Source: Streptomyces sp. NBC_00690 (lineage in GTDB: Bacteria > Actinomycetota > Actinomycetes > Streptomycetales > Streptomycetaceae). Taken from it: DNA of 64,000 nucleotides. Below, piece after piece: positions 45,314 through 53,604 of the stretch. Under the pieces are notes generated by a model. That model saw only the letters and a program-made list of their open reading frames with translations. It was not told the origin of the DNA and did no database searches. The translations under genes were made by a program, and so were the position numbers. Within the stretch, counting starts at the first letter, position 1. Every line of letters begins with the position of its first letter. The stretch is from positions 3,844,001 to 3,908,000 of the forward strand of contig NZ_CP109009.1 of NCBI RefSeq assembly GCF_036226685.1, read 5' to 3'.

Positions 45314-46315
45314 CTACCGCCTCTCGCCCTGCGGCGCCATGGGACGCATCGTGGCGCCGCCGCGCAGCACCATCGGTACGGAGAGGGGCAGTTCCGTCTC
45401 GTCGGTCTCCCGCACCACGTAGTGCGGGCGGTGCTTGGACTCGTGGTAGATCCGACCCACGTACTCGCCGATGATGCCGAGCGTCGCGATCTGTACGCCG
45501 CTCATGCCCACGATGACAGTGATCAAGGTGGCGTAGCCGGGCGTTTCGACACCGTCCACGACAACATTGGCGACGATCCACAGCGCGTAGGCGAGCGCCG
45601 AGAGGAAGAGCCATAGACCGCCGTGAATCGCCATGCGCAAGGGCCGACTGTTGAAGGACAGCAGTCCGTCGATTCCGTAGTTCAGCAGTCGACGCCCGCC
45701 CCATTTGGATTGACCGGCCGCCCGCTGGACGTTCTGATACGTAAAGCTGACAGTGTCAAAACCGATCCAGGAGAACAACCCTTTGGAGAACCTATTGCTC
45801 TCCGGCAGGGACAGCAGCGCATTGACGGCACGTCGGGACAGCAATCGGAAATCACCTGCACCGTCGATGATTTCAACGTCCATGAATCTTCGGACCAGCC
45901 GGTAGTACACCTGGCTGAGCACCGTGCGCACCGCACCTTCGCCGGTGCGGTCGCGCTGCGCTACGACCTGGTCGTAGCCGTGCCGGTGAAGTTCCATCAT
46001 CTGCGGGATGAGCTGGGGCGGGTGCTGGAGATCGGCGTCCAGGATGATGACCGCGTCCCCTTGGGACATCCGCAGCCCGGCCAACATGGCCGACTCCTTG
46101 CCGAAGTTGCGGCTGAAGGAGGTGAACCGGGTACGGCTGTCTTCGGCGGCAAGGCCCTTCAGCAGTACGAGGGTGTCGTCCACACTGCCGTCGTCCACGT
46201 AACAGATCTCGAAATCAGCCTCGGTCGGCGCAAGGGCATTGACCAACTCGGCGTGGAATGCCCCGATCACCTCACTCTCGTTGAAGCACGGAACAACAAG
46301 TGAAATCTGTGGCAT
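45314..46315 (-). CDS. Family 2 glycosyltransferase (GtrB/DPM-synthase-like)
   Basis: 333 residues. A GT2 domain covers about 3-225: VVPCFNESEVI, YVDDGSVDDT, the DxD-like DADLQHPP and GAGDFRLLSRRAV. Two C-terminal membrane helices (about 235-295) are typical of GtrB-type enzymes that transfer a sugar from a nucleotide to undecaprenyl phosphate. It is upstream of the polytopic gene in one operon. A cell-wall polymer is the likely final acceptor. Confidence 0.9.
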   Translation of the reverse strand: MPQISLVVPCFNESEVIGAFHAELVNALAPTEADFEICYVDDGSVDDTLVLLKGLAAEDSRTRFTSFSRNFGKESAMLAGLRMSQGDAVIILDADLQHPPQLIPQMMELHRHGYDQVVAQRDRTGEGAVRTVLSQVYYRLVRRFMDVEIIDGAGDFRLLSRRAVNALLSLPESNRFSKGLFSWIGFDTVSFTYQNVQRAAGQSKWGGRRLLNYGIDGLLSFNSRPLRMAIHGGLWLFLSALAYALWIVANVVVDGVETPGYATLITVIVGMSGVQIATLGIIGEYVGRIYHESKHRPHYVVRETDETELPLSVPMVLRGGATMRPMAPQGERR

Positions 46316-46455
46316 CGCTGCTTTCCTCGGTCGTCTTGCCGCTGCTTGACCTGCCGTGCATTCACCGCCCCGGCCGTGATCTGTGGTCCATAGTGCGCAG
46401 GTAAAGGGGCGTGAACCGAGAAGGTGCGGCTGCCTTGGCGTGGCCAGTCGGTTGG

Positions 46456-46752
46456 TCAGCCGGTCTGGCCTTTCCTATCCACTACTACCGCGGCAGTGCG
46501 CATCTCGTCATACAAGACGGTTCCTGCCGGAATCCGTTGCCTAGAGGCGTTCGATCCGGTTGCCGGTTCGATCACATGGTCCTCGCGTGCGACCGTCCAT
46601 GACCCGGCATAGCCGAAATCACGTTGATGGAGCAGGATCTGCGACGGTTCGGAATGCGGGGAGTCCTTCAGCCCGACGGCGATGAACTCCCGGCTTCCCG
46701 GGCCGCGGCGTACTTCCACGGTCTCGATCCCCGGGATGGTCGCCAGCGCACC
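46456..46752 (-). pseudogene. 3' remnant of an anti-sigma (CU044_5270-like) gene
   Basis: A frame of about 98 codons ends like the C-terminus of CU044_5270-family proteins that usually follow this ECF sigma type (ATIPGIETVEVRRGPG, TVAREDHVIEPATG, GTVLYDEMRTAAVVVDRKG). It lacks a start, membrane segment and N-terminal half. Its 5' end overlaps the 3' part of the sigma gene in another frame. An internal deletion appears to have removed the sigma 3' end and most of the anti-sigma gene. Confidence 0.65.
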
Positions 46753-47276
46753 GTGCCCAACGGGATGCGCAGCGCCTCAGCGACCTCCTGGTAGTTGAGG
46801 TCGGCCCAAGCGACCAGCAGCAGTACATGACGATCACCCGGTGATAGGGCGGCGAGTGCGCCCGCGAGCGGGGCCTGTGCGGCGATCCGGTCGTCGCCAC
46901 GCTCACTCCAGGACTCGGTGAGAGGGTCGTCACCGGTCCTGGCCAGTGCGCGCAGAGCGCGTTCCTCGCTGCGGCGGTGCCCGCCGATGAGCTTGGCGGC
47001 GATCCCGTACAGCCAGGGCCGGGCGCTGGGCCGGGACATGTCGTACCGGCCACGGCGGCGGAAGGCGATGAGGAACGTCTCCGCCATGATGTCCTCGGCC
47101 GCGCCCTCCCTGAGGCGGCGCGCGGCATAGCGGTGGATGTCGGGCGCATGGCGGTCGTAGAGCAGGGCGAAGAGCTCCGGTTGCTCCAACGACTGGGCGA
47201 CGACCTCGGCGTCATCACGGACGACCGGTGGTCCGGTCACGGCGACTCCAGAAGGTAAGACGGCAGGGTGTGTCAT
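46668..47276 (-). CDS. ECF sigma factor with aberrant C-terminus
   Basis: 202 residues. Region 2 (about 33-95; LFALLYDRHAPDIHRYAARR, DIMAETFLIAFRRR) and most of region 4 (about 135-178; LNYQEVAEALRIPLGTVR) are intact. Directly after GTVR, where family members continue with SRLxRAR, the frame switches to an unrelated WRPSRGSRPWKYAA tail that overlaps the anti-sigma remnant. The end of the recognition helix is therefore altered, and the anti-sigma partner is destroyed. The protein could be inactive or unrestrained. Confidence 0.75.
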   Translation of the reverse strand: MTHPAVLPSGVAVTGPPVVRDDAEVVAQSLEQPELFALLYDRHAPDIHRYAARRLREGAAEDIMAETFLIAFRRRGRYDMSRPSARPWLYGIAAKLIGGHRRSEERALRALARTGDDPLTESWSERGDDRIAAQAPLAGALAALSPGDRHVLLLVAWADLNYQEVAEALRIPLGTVRWRPSRGSRPWKYAAAREAGSSSPSG

Positions 47277-47433
47277 CTGCTTCTTGACCGCACCGGCCGA
47301 AATGGTTCACGCGGTCCTGGGCTGCGTCCCTTGCGTACCGTCGCACCGCACCGGCCGACCGGGGAACACGGCCGGCCGGCTGACTGTGGACGTCCTTGCT
47401 TCGAGTCCACTCCAAGGCGTTGGCTAGTCGACC

Positions 47434-48420
47434 ATGGAGTACACGCAACTCGGACGCACAGGACTCAAGGTCAGCCGACTCGTCCTCGGGACGATGAACT
47501 TCGGGCCCCACACCACCGAAGCGGACAGCCACGCCATCATGGACGCGGCGCTGGATGCGGGCATCAACTACTTCGACACCGCCAACACCTACGGCGGCGA
47601 CCCCCGCGGTCGCACCGAGGAGATCATCGGCAACTGGTTCGCGAAGGGCGGCGACCGCCGGGACAAGGTCGTCCTCGCGACCAAGGTGTACGGGAGCATG
47701 GACCCCAGCCGCGAGGACTGGCCCAACCACACCAAGCTCTCCGCGCTCAACATCCGGCGCTCCGTGGACGCCAGCCTCCAACGGCTGCAAACGGACCACC
47801 TGGACATCTACCAGTTCCACCACATCGATCGGGCCACCCCCGTCGAGGAGATCTGGCAGGCCGTCGACACCCTCGTCCAACAGGGCAAGATCCTCTACGC
47901 GGGCTCATCCAACTTCCCCGGTTGGAAGATCGCCCAGACCAATGAGCGGGCACGCCAGAAGGGCTCGTACGGGCTGGTCAGCGAGCAGTGCCTGTACAAC
48001 CTCTTCGAGCGCCGCGCCGAGATGGAGATCATCCCGGCCGCGATCGAGTACGGCCTCGGCGTGATTCCGTGGTCACCGCTGCACGGTGGACTGCTCGGCG
48101 GAATGATCCGCAAGGAGGCCGAGGGCGGCCGGCGCGCGGGCGGTCTGACGGCGGACCGCCTCGCTGCACCCGGGGCGCGCGAACAGATCCAGGCGTACGA
48201 GGACCTGCTCGCCAAGCAGGGGCTCGACCCGGCCGAGGTGGCGCTCGCCTGGCTGCTCACCCAGCCGGGAATCACCGGGCCCATCGTCGGACCGCGGACC
48301 GCCGAGCAGCTTGAGGGCGCCCTGCGCGCAGTGGAACTGGAACTGGACGCAGAGCTACTGGCCTCGCTCGACGGGATCTTCCCGGGGCCCGGAGCAACGC
48401 CGGAAGCCTTCGCCTGGTAG
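47434..48420 (+). CDS. Aldo/keto reductase
   Basis: 328-residue NADPH-dependent oxidoreductase of the voltage-channel-beta/YghZ-like AKR group. The catalytic tetrad is visible as D48, Y53, K84 and H129 (NYFDTANTYGG, LATKVYG, IYQFHHID). A cofactor-binding segment near the C-terminus reads GPIVGPRTAEQLE. It is a single gene; substrates are probably small aldehydes. Confidence 0.93.
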   Translation: MEYTQLGRTGLKVSRLVLGTMNFGPHTTEADSHAIMDAALDAGINYFDTANTYGGDPRGRTEEIIGNWFAKGGDRRDKVVLATKVYGSMDPSREDWPNHTKLSALNIRRSVDASLQRLQTDHLDIYQFHHIDRATPVEEIWQAVDTLVQQGKILYAGSSNFPGWKIAQTNERARQKGSYGLVSEQCLYNLFERRAEMEIIPAAIEYGLGVIPWSPLHGGLLGGMIRKEAEGGRRAGGLTADRLAAPGAREQIQAYEDLLAKQGLDPAEVALAWLLTQPGITGPIVGPRTAEQLEGALRAVELELDAELLASLDGIFPGPGATPEAFAW

Positions 48421-48453
48421 GCGGGCCCAGCGGGGTCTAGGAGCGGGCGAGGG

Positions 48454-48543
48454 TCACATACCGGCCACGGATGCCACGGCGATGATCGCGAACATCAGGA
48501 CGAGCACGCCTGCCATGATCTGGTTTCTGGTCTTCGTCTTCAC
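48454..48543 (-). CDS. 29-residue small hydrophobic protein
   Basis: GTG start, 29 residues: a basic N-terminus (MKTKTRNQIM), one membrane helix (AGVLVLMFAIIAVASVAG) and stop. It begins 9 bases after the stop of the LigT gene and has AAGGG directly upstream, so it is probably translated from the same mRNA. Codon use is G/C-biased at third positions. Such tiny membrane proteins are often missed; the function is unknown. Confidence 0.6.
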   Translation of the reverse strand: MKTKTRNQIMAGVLVLMFAIIAVASVAGM

Positions 48544-48552
48544 CCCTTGAGG

Positions 48553-49137
48553 TTAACCGGACCGCTCCTCGTCCCCGCCCCCCAGGGGCCAGATTCCGAC
48601 CGTCTCGTACCGCGGCTGCTCCCCGGGCACCCCGCTGACCGGGAGATTGCTCCGCACCAGGGCGAGACTCTCCACCTGCCAGACGGCGCCTTCGAAGTCG
48701 CCCAGACCGTCGGCGTACGCCCGCAGCTCCGTCTCCGTACGGCTGCGGGCGATCGTCAGGTGCGGGGTGTAGCGGCGGTGCTGCTCCATGGCGATTCCAG
48801 CCCTGCGGGCCGCCGCGTCCGCCCGCTCGGCGAGCAGCCGCATCTCGTCGAGGCCACCCGCGGCACCCGCCCACAGGGCCCGGTCGCCGAAGTGTCCTGC
48901 GCCGTGGATGCGCAGGGGGAAGCGGGAGCTGCGCCGGGCGGCACGGGCGAGGCGGGCCCGGAGATCGGGCAGGAGCGCCTCATCGACCTCGGCCATGAAC
49001 GCCAGGGTGAAGTGCCAGCCCGCCCGATCCGTCCAGCGCAGCCGATCGGCGTCGGGCAGGGCCCTGAGCCGATCGACGGCCGCACCGAGTTCGGCGACGG
49101 CTCGGGCGGGCGGGAGCACGGCGGCGAAGATTCTCAT
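48553..49137 (-). CDS. thpR: RNA 2',3'-cyclic phosphodiesterase (LigT/ThpR)
   Basis: 194 residues of the 2H phosphoesterase family, which opens 2',3'-cyclic phosphates in RNA. Both catalytic HxT motifs are present: HFTLAF (about 41-46) and HLTIARSR (about 133). The protein opens MRIFAAVLPP, standard for the family. It is followed by a 29-residue membrane peptide gene. Confidence 0.93.
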   Translation of the reverse strand: MRIFAAVLPPARAVAELGAAVDRLRALPDADRLRWTDRAGWHFTLAFMAEVDEALLPDLRARLARAARRSSRFPLRIHGAGHFGDRALWAGAAGGLDEMRLLAERADAAARRAGIAMEQHRRYTPHLTIARSRTETELRAYADGLGDFEGAVWQVESLALVRSNLPVSGVPGEQPRYETVGIWPLGGGDEERSG

Positions 49138-49327
49138 ACGGATGAGTCTGGCCGACCGCCGTCGCGCGATCGGTCATCGGCCCCGGCCGGACGGCCCGGT
49201 CGGGGCCACGGTCGCCGCGCCCGACAGCGAACCTCCGATCGACCGGCTCAGGACCCCAGGCCAGGAGGAGTGGATCCCCGTCTGGCCTGCAACGCCCTTT
49301 GGGTGGACGACACGTCTCCGTGATCAC

Positions 49328-50740
49328 CTAGCCCGGTCCGGCCTTCGCGAACCGTGCGCCGGCTTCCGCCGAGGGCTCGGCCTCCAGGGACGATCCGGGC
49401 TCCCGGGTCGTCTGGCGGGGGACGAAGTCCAGATGCTTGTGTCCGCGCCGCATGTCCACCTTGAGCCGCAGACCACCCGCCCGGGCCAGCATCAGCCCGA
49501 CCAGCAGCGCGCCCGCGAAGGACAGCACACCACCGGCGGCGAACCCGATCCGTGGCCCGTACACGTCGGTGATCCAGCCGAAGACCGGCGCACCCAGGGG
49601 CGTGCCGCCGACGAAGACCATCATGTACAGGCTCATCACCCGCCCTCGGACGGCCGGGTCGCTGGCCATCTGGACGGTGGAGTTGGCCGTGACGTTGACC
49701 GTGAGGCCGAACATTCCGATCAGCACCAGAAGTGCGGCGAAGATCCAGAAGTGGGGGGCGAAGGCCGCCACGACTTCGAGGATTCCGAAGATGACCGCCG
49801 CTCCCACCAGGAGGCGCAGCCGGGACGTACCGCGGCGGGCCGCCAGGAGTGCGCCCACCAGGGAGCCGACCGCCATGAGGGTGTTGAGCAGGCCGTACGT
49901 GCTGGCGCCCGCGTCATAGACGTCGTCGACGAAGGCGGACAGCCAGATCGGGAAGTTGAAGCCGAAGGTGCCCACGAATCCGACCAGGACTATGGGCCAT
50001 ATCAACTCGGGGTGGGCGGAGACATAGCGCAGCCCTTCCCGTAGCTGCCCCTTGCCGCGCGGGGTGCGGATGCTCCGGTGCAGCTCGGATGTCCGCATCA
50101 GCAGCAGTGCGACGATCGGCGCGATGAACGAGAGGCCGTTGAAGAGGAAGGCGTACCCGCTGCCGACCGCGGTGATCAGCACACCGGCGACGGCAGGGCC
50201 GACGAGTCGGGCCGACTGGAAGTTCGCCGAGTTCAGACTGACCGCATTGGCGAGTTGGTCGGGGCCGACCATGTCGGCGACGAAGGTCTGCCGGGCGGGG
50301 TTGTCGATGACGGTGACGAGCCCGAGGGCGAAGGCCGTCACATAGACGTGCCAGACCTGGACCTCACCGCTGAGGGTCAGCGCGGCCAGGGCGAGGCCGG
50401 TGATGGCCATCGCTACTTGGGTCGCGAGCAGCAGGGGTCGCTTGGGCAGCCGGTCGGCGAGGACTCCGCCGTACAGGCCGAACAGCAGCATCGGGAGGAA
50501 CTGGAGGGCGACGGTGATGCCGACTGCGGATGCCGAGCCGGTCAGCGTCAGGACCAGCCAATCCTGCGCGATGCGCTGCATCCACGTACCCGTGTTGGAG
50601 ACCACTTGGCCGGCGGCGAAGAGGCGGTAGTTCCGGTTCTTGAGCGAGCTGAACATGGTGGTAGGTGGGATTCCATCCGACGCCTTACCGGCGGGGGAGG
50701 AAGGCGCGGGTGCGGAGTCTGCTCCGGGTCCCGTACGCAA
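49328..50740 (-). CDS. MFS transporter (enterobactin-exporter/DHA3-like)
   Basis: 470 residues with twelve membrane helices. The core starts FSSLKNRNYRLFAAGQVVSNTGTW, typical of DHA3-type exporters, with the loop GVLADRLPKRPLL. I chose TTG 50740 because AAGGAGG lies 9 bases upstream; ATG 50656 is an alternative at the first helix. It lies 28 bases after the MarR gene in the same operon, so it is probably a MarR-controlled efflux pump. Confidence 0.9.
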   Translation of the reverse strand: MRTGPGADSAPAPSSPAGKASDGIPPTTMFSSLKNRNYRLFAAGQVVSNTGTWMQRIAQDWLVLTLTGSASAVGITVALQFLPMLLFGLYGGVLADRLPKRPLLLATQVAMAITGLALAALTLSGEVQVWHVYVTAFALGLVTVIDNPARQTFVADMVGPDQLANAVSLNSANFQSARLVGPAVAGVLITAVGSGYAFLFNGLSFIAPIVALLLMRTSELHRSIRTPRGKGQLREGLRYVSAHPELIWPIVLVGFVGTFGFNFPIWLSAFVDDVYDAGASTYGLLNTLMAVGSLVGALLAARRGTSRLRLLVGAAVIFGILEVVAAFAPHFWIFAALLVLIGMFGLTVNVTANSTVQMASDPAVRGRVMSLYMMVFVGGTPLGAPVFGWITDVYGPRIGFAAGGVLSFAGALLVGLMLARAGGLRLKVDMRRGHKHLDFVPRQTTREPGSSLEAEPSAEAGARFAKAGPG

Positions 50741-50768
50741 AAGTGGTCGCCTCCTTCGGGTTGAGCAA

Positions 50769-51212
50769 TTACAGATGTGCGAGCTTCTCCAGTACGGGCG
50801 CTGCCGCACGGAGCTTGGCCCATTCGTCCTCGTTGAGTCCCTGGGCGAGCTCGGTCAGCCAGGCGTTCCGCTTGCGACGGCTCTCTTCGAGCATCGCTTC
50901 GGCTTCCTCGGTCTGGCTGACGACCTTCTGTCGACGGTCGTCGGGGTGTGGCTCCAGCCGGACCAGACCCTTGGCCTCCAGCAGCGCCACGATTCGGGTC
51001 ATGGACGGCGGCTGGACATGCTCCTTGCGCGCCAGCTCACCCGGGGTGGCCGAGCCGCATCGGGCGAGGGTTCCGAGCACCGACATCTCGGTCGGACTCA
51101 GCGACTCGTCGACGCGCTGGTGCTTCAGCCGCCGCCCGAGCCGCATGACGGCGGAGCGGAGGGCGTTCACAGCGGCTACGTCGGCATCACTGCCATGGGA
51201 CAGATCAGACAT
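50769..51212 (-). CDS. MarR family transcriptional regulator
   Basis: 147 residues with the winged helix-turn-helix at about 38-100 (LSPTEMSVLGTLARCG, ELARKEHVQPPSMTRIVALL, HPDDRRQKVV). It is the first gene of an operon with the MFS exporter. MarR proteins repress such operons and release DNA on binding phenolic or drug ligands. Confidence 0.93.
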   Translation of the reverse strand: MSDLSHGSDADVAAVNALRSAVMRLGRRLKHQRVDESLSPTEMSVLGTLARCGSATPGELARKEHVQPPSMTRIVALLEAKGLVRLEPHPDDRRQKVVSQTEEAEAMLEESRRKRNAWLTELAQGLNEDEWAKLRAAAPVLEKLAHL

Positions 51213-51217
51213 GTTCG

Positions 51218-51243
51218 TTAGGATAACTCATTACTCTGCCTAA
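51218..51243 (-). promoter_or_regulatory. Inverted repeat at the MarR operon promoter
   Basis: TTAGG (51218-51222) and CCTAA (51239-51243) face each other across an A/T-rich 16-base spacer directly before the marR start. This suits an autoregulatory MarR operator. Confidence 0.45.
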
Positions 51244-51408
51244 ATACCAGCCAATGAACCACCCCGCTCGACACCGCCTCCACACCACTCCAACCGGCAC
51301 CCCACAGACGCTCGCCCACCAGCCGCTGACCAGCAGCACTCACCCAAACGAGTGACACGAATGCGAAAAGCGACACATCCAGCGCGGTCGGGCAGCAACC
51401 CTGACCGC

Positions 51409-51591
51409 ATGGGATCGACGGTGCTCAGCCTGCGGATAGACGGTGAGCTGCTCGACCGACTCAGGCGTCGGGCGGCCAAACGCGGAATGAGCGTCCAGGA
51501 CTATGTGCTCCGGACGCTCATCCGTGATGATTTCGACGAACGCTTCGAGGCGTCCGTCGACGAGACGGAGAAGTTCTACGGGGTGAACTGA
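51409..51591 (+). CDS. Ribbon-helix-helix (CopG/Arc-like) protein
   Basis: 60 residues: a beta strand (TVLSLRIDG) and two helices (LLDRLRRRAAKRGMSVQDYV) make a ribbon-helix-helix DNA-binding fold, followed by an acidic tail ending FYGVN. ATG 51409 is used; the frame is open from 51352. No toxin gene follows, so an antitoxin role is unsupported. Confidence 0.7.
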   Translation: MGSTVLSLRIDGELLDRLRRRAAKRGMSVQDYVLRTLIRDDFDERFEASVDETEKFYGVN

Positions 51592-51711
51592 CCGAACGAA
51601 CGCGGGGCGCCCGGAGGGTCATCCCTCCTCGGCAGCCCTGTGGGACCGGCCCACGGGACCAACTCGTCAGATCGGTTACGGAGGGACGCCAGGTCGGGCT
51701 TCGAAGCCCAC

Positions 51712-51742
51712 GCGACCCTTCAAGGGATCCGCGACCCTTCAA
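51712..51742. repeat. Pair of 12-bp direct repeats upstream of the dioxygenase operon
   Basis: GCGACCCTTCAA occurs at 51712-51723 and 51731-51742, 19 bases apart, about 200 bases before the dioxygenase start. It could be a binding site for an activator. Confidence 0.5.
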
Positions 51743-51841
51743 AGAGTCAACGCCACCCTGCACCCGACGCATGCGACACAGGTCCGACGACCACACGCAA
51801 GGGCGGGTCCCAGGCCCCGCGAACCAGGATGCGACGACGCC

Positions 51842-51892
51842 CAAGGGGCCCCGAAAGTACCCTTGTTGGCCTGCACGGAAGCCCCGTAACAT
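51842..51892 (+). promoter_or_regulatory. Promoter and operator candidate of the dioxygenase operon
   Basis: TTGTTG (51863-51868), 18-base spacer, TAACAT (51887-51892). An inverted repeat CAAGGG (51842-51847) / CCCTTG (51860-51865) overlaps the -35. The start codon is 40 bases past the -10. Confidence 0.5.
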
Positions 51893-51931
51893 ACCCCTCG
51901 GTGCTGCTGCCGACAGGTCGAGGGGCTTACC

Positions 51932-52633
51932 GTGGCGGATATTGCAGGAATTGATTTAGCACAGGTCCTGAGCAGCTTGGAAGAGCAGGGCTACTGCCAT
52001 ATCAAGCAGGTTCCCGATTCCTACGACTACATATCCGCGCTCTCATCGCTCGGCCCGCTCGTGGCGCAGTACCAGGGCGACCTCATCCGCGAAGTACAGC
52101 CCAACCCGGCCGTACCGGAAGGCGCCAACTCCGCCGCAAGCACATCGGCCGCCACCCCGCACACGGAATTCTATGAGTTCCCGGGAATGCCTCCTCGATA
52201 TGTGGCCCTGTGGTGTGTCCGACCTGCCGTGCCCGACGGCGGTGCAACGACACTGGCAGACGGATATCGATTCCTGGCCGGATTCACGGCTGACGAAAGA
52301 CTTCGACTCTCCAGCGAAGACCGCGACTGGCGCTCCAGGCCGACCCTGTCGGCCGAGGGCATCGCCCCGGCCTCCTGTCGTACCCCTGCGCTGGTGCAGC
52401 ACCGCGGCAGGGTCGTGATGCGCTTCAGCACCCGCGACCTCACCCGGGACGGCGAACTGACCTCCGCCTACATCGACCGGGGCCAAGAGTTCTTCCACAC
52501 CCACCACATCGCCGTTCGACTGGAAGAGCGCGCCATTTTGATCTGGGACAACTGGCGCATGATCCATGCCAGGACCGCCTTCGACGACCGACGTCGACAT
52601 CTGCGCAGAATCCTCATCGGGGAAGCCGCATGA
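51932..52633 (+). CDS. Fe(II)/2-oxoglutarate dioxygenase, TauD/clavaminate-synthase-like
   Basis: 233 residues. The iron ligands read H77-T-E79 and H212 (PHTEFYEF; DNWRMIHART), and the Arg cluster RRHLRRILIG holds the 2-oxoglutarate-binding residue. HxE instead of HxD is the pattern of clavaminate synthase. GTG 51932 follows GAGGGG. Codon 9 is TTA, rare in this genome and read by the bldA tRNA. The first 30 codons are notably A/T-richer than core genes, suggesting acquired DNA. Its stop overlaps the next start (ATGA). It probably hydroxylates or desaturates a small molecule. Confidence 0.88.
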   Translation: MADIAGIDLAQVLSSLEEQGYCHIKQVPDSYDYISALSSLGPLVAQYQGDLIREVQPNPAVPEGANSAASTSAATPHTEFYEFPGMPPRYVALWCVRPAVPDGGATTLADGYRFLAGFTADERLRLSSEDRDWRSRPTLSAEGIAPASCRTPALVQHRGRVVMRFSTRDLTRDGELTSAYIDRGQEFFHTHHIAVRLEERAILIWDNWRMIHARTAFDDRRRHLRRILIGEAA

Positions 52634-53568
52634 CCTCTTCAGACCCCATCCCGGGCACGGTGTTCGTGGCCCTGCCCGACCTTCCGGACAACCCCCGGGC
52701 GTTCGATCTACTCCGGGCCAACTTCTCCAATGTCCGCGTCGCCGGGACCAGGGAGCGGGCCCTCACCGAACTGTCCGCCATCGGCCCCGATGTCTCGGCG
52801 GCCATCGTGGGGGTGAAGGAGCACATCACAGCCGGTGTCCTCGACTCCCTGCCCGGCCTTCGCGCCCTCGGTTCCGTGGGGACGGGCAGCAACCACCTGG
52901 ACCTCTCCGCCCTACGGGACCGCGGCGTGGAGGTCATCACCACGCCCGGGGTCAACGCGGTATCGGTCGCCGAGCACGCGATGATGATGATCCTTGCGCT
53001 GGCGAAACAGACGGTCGCAGGGCACGCCGCCGCGCTCAGCGGAGAGGACCGGGCGGGAATGCCCGCGCCCGCCGTCGAACTCCGTGGACGCCGCGCCGGG
53101 GTGCTCGGGGCCGGGGCGACGGCGCGCGCACTGCTCCCCCTGCTGCGGGCGTTCGGCACCGACCCCGAGGTGTGGACCCGTACCCCGGACAACCATCCGG
53201 ATCTGGCGACCCGCCCTCTGGAGGACCTCTTCCGGCACAGCGAGATCCTGAGCATCCACCTCCCGCTGACCAGCGAGACGAAAGGGCTCGTGGGCACTGA
53301 CCTCCTGTCCCTCCTCCCGGAGGGGGCCATGGTCGTCAACACCGCACGGAAGGAGATCTTCGACCTTGCGCGTCTTCCGTCGGTGGTCCGAGACCGGCCC
53401 GATCTGCGGTTCGCGGTGGACGACTTCGATCTGGCAGCCGACGGTACGGCCGCCGCTCTGGGAGGTCATGCCCTGCTGAGCCCACACATCGCGGGTGTCA
53501 CCGTCGAATCGCTCGCAGCCATGCAGGAGAGCGCGGTCCGCGGAACGATCGCCGCGCTTCGGGGCTGA
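52630..53568 (+). CDS. D-isomer-specific 2-hydroxyacid dehydrogenase
   Basis: 312 residues. The NAD-binding motif is GVLGAGATARALLPLL (about 155-170). The catalytic Arg lies in VVNTARKEIF and the catalytic His in SPHIAG. The acidic residue normally in the DVFE-type motif appears as AVDDFD. It interconverts a 2-oxoacid and a D-2-hydroxyacid with NAD(P)H. It overlaps the dioxygenase gene by 4 bases, so the two enzymes are made together and probably act on one pathway. Sequence divergence from SerA and lactate dehydrogenases suggests a special substrate. Confidence 0.88.
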   Translation: MTSSDPIPGTVFVALPDLPDNPRAFDLLRANFSNVRVAGTRERALTELSAIGPDVSAAIVGVKEHITAGVLDSLPGLRALGSVGTGSNHLDLSALRDRGVEVITTPGVNAVSVAEHAMMMILALAKQTVAGHAAALSGEDRAGMPAPAVELRGRRAGVLGAGATARALLPLLRAFGTDPEVWTRTPDNHPDLATRPLEDLFRHSEILSIHLPLTSETKGLVGTDLLSLLPEGAMVVNTARKEIFDLARLPSVVRDRPDLRFAVDDFDLAADGTAAALGGHALLSPHIAGVTVESLAAMQESAVRGTIAALRG

Positions 53569-53604
53569 GTCGCCTCGTTCCCTCGACGGAAAAGGAACAC
53601 AGCG

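Noticed and set aside
51409..51591. Ribbon-helix-helix protein as the antitoxin of a toxin-antitoxin pair
   Set aside because: No toxin-like gene lies within operon distance on the same strand.
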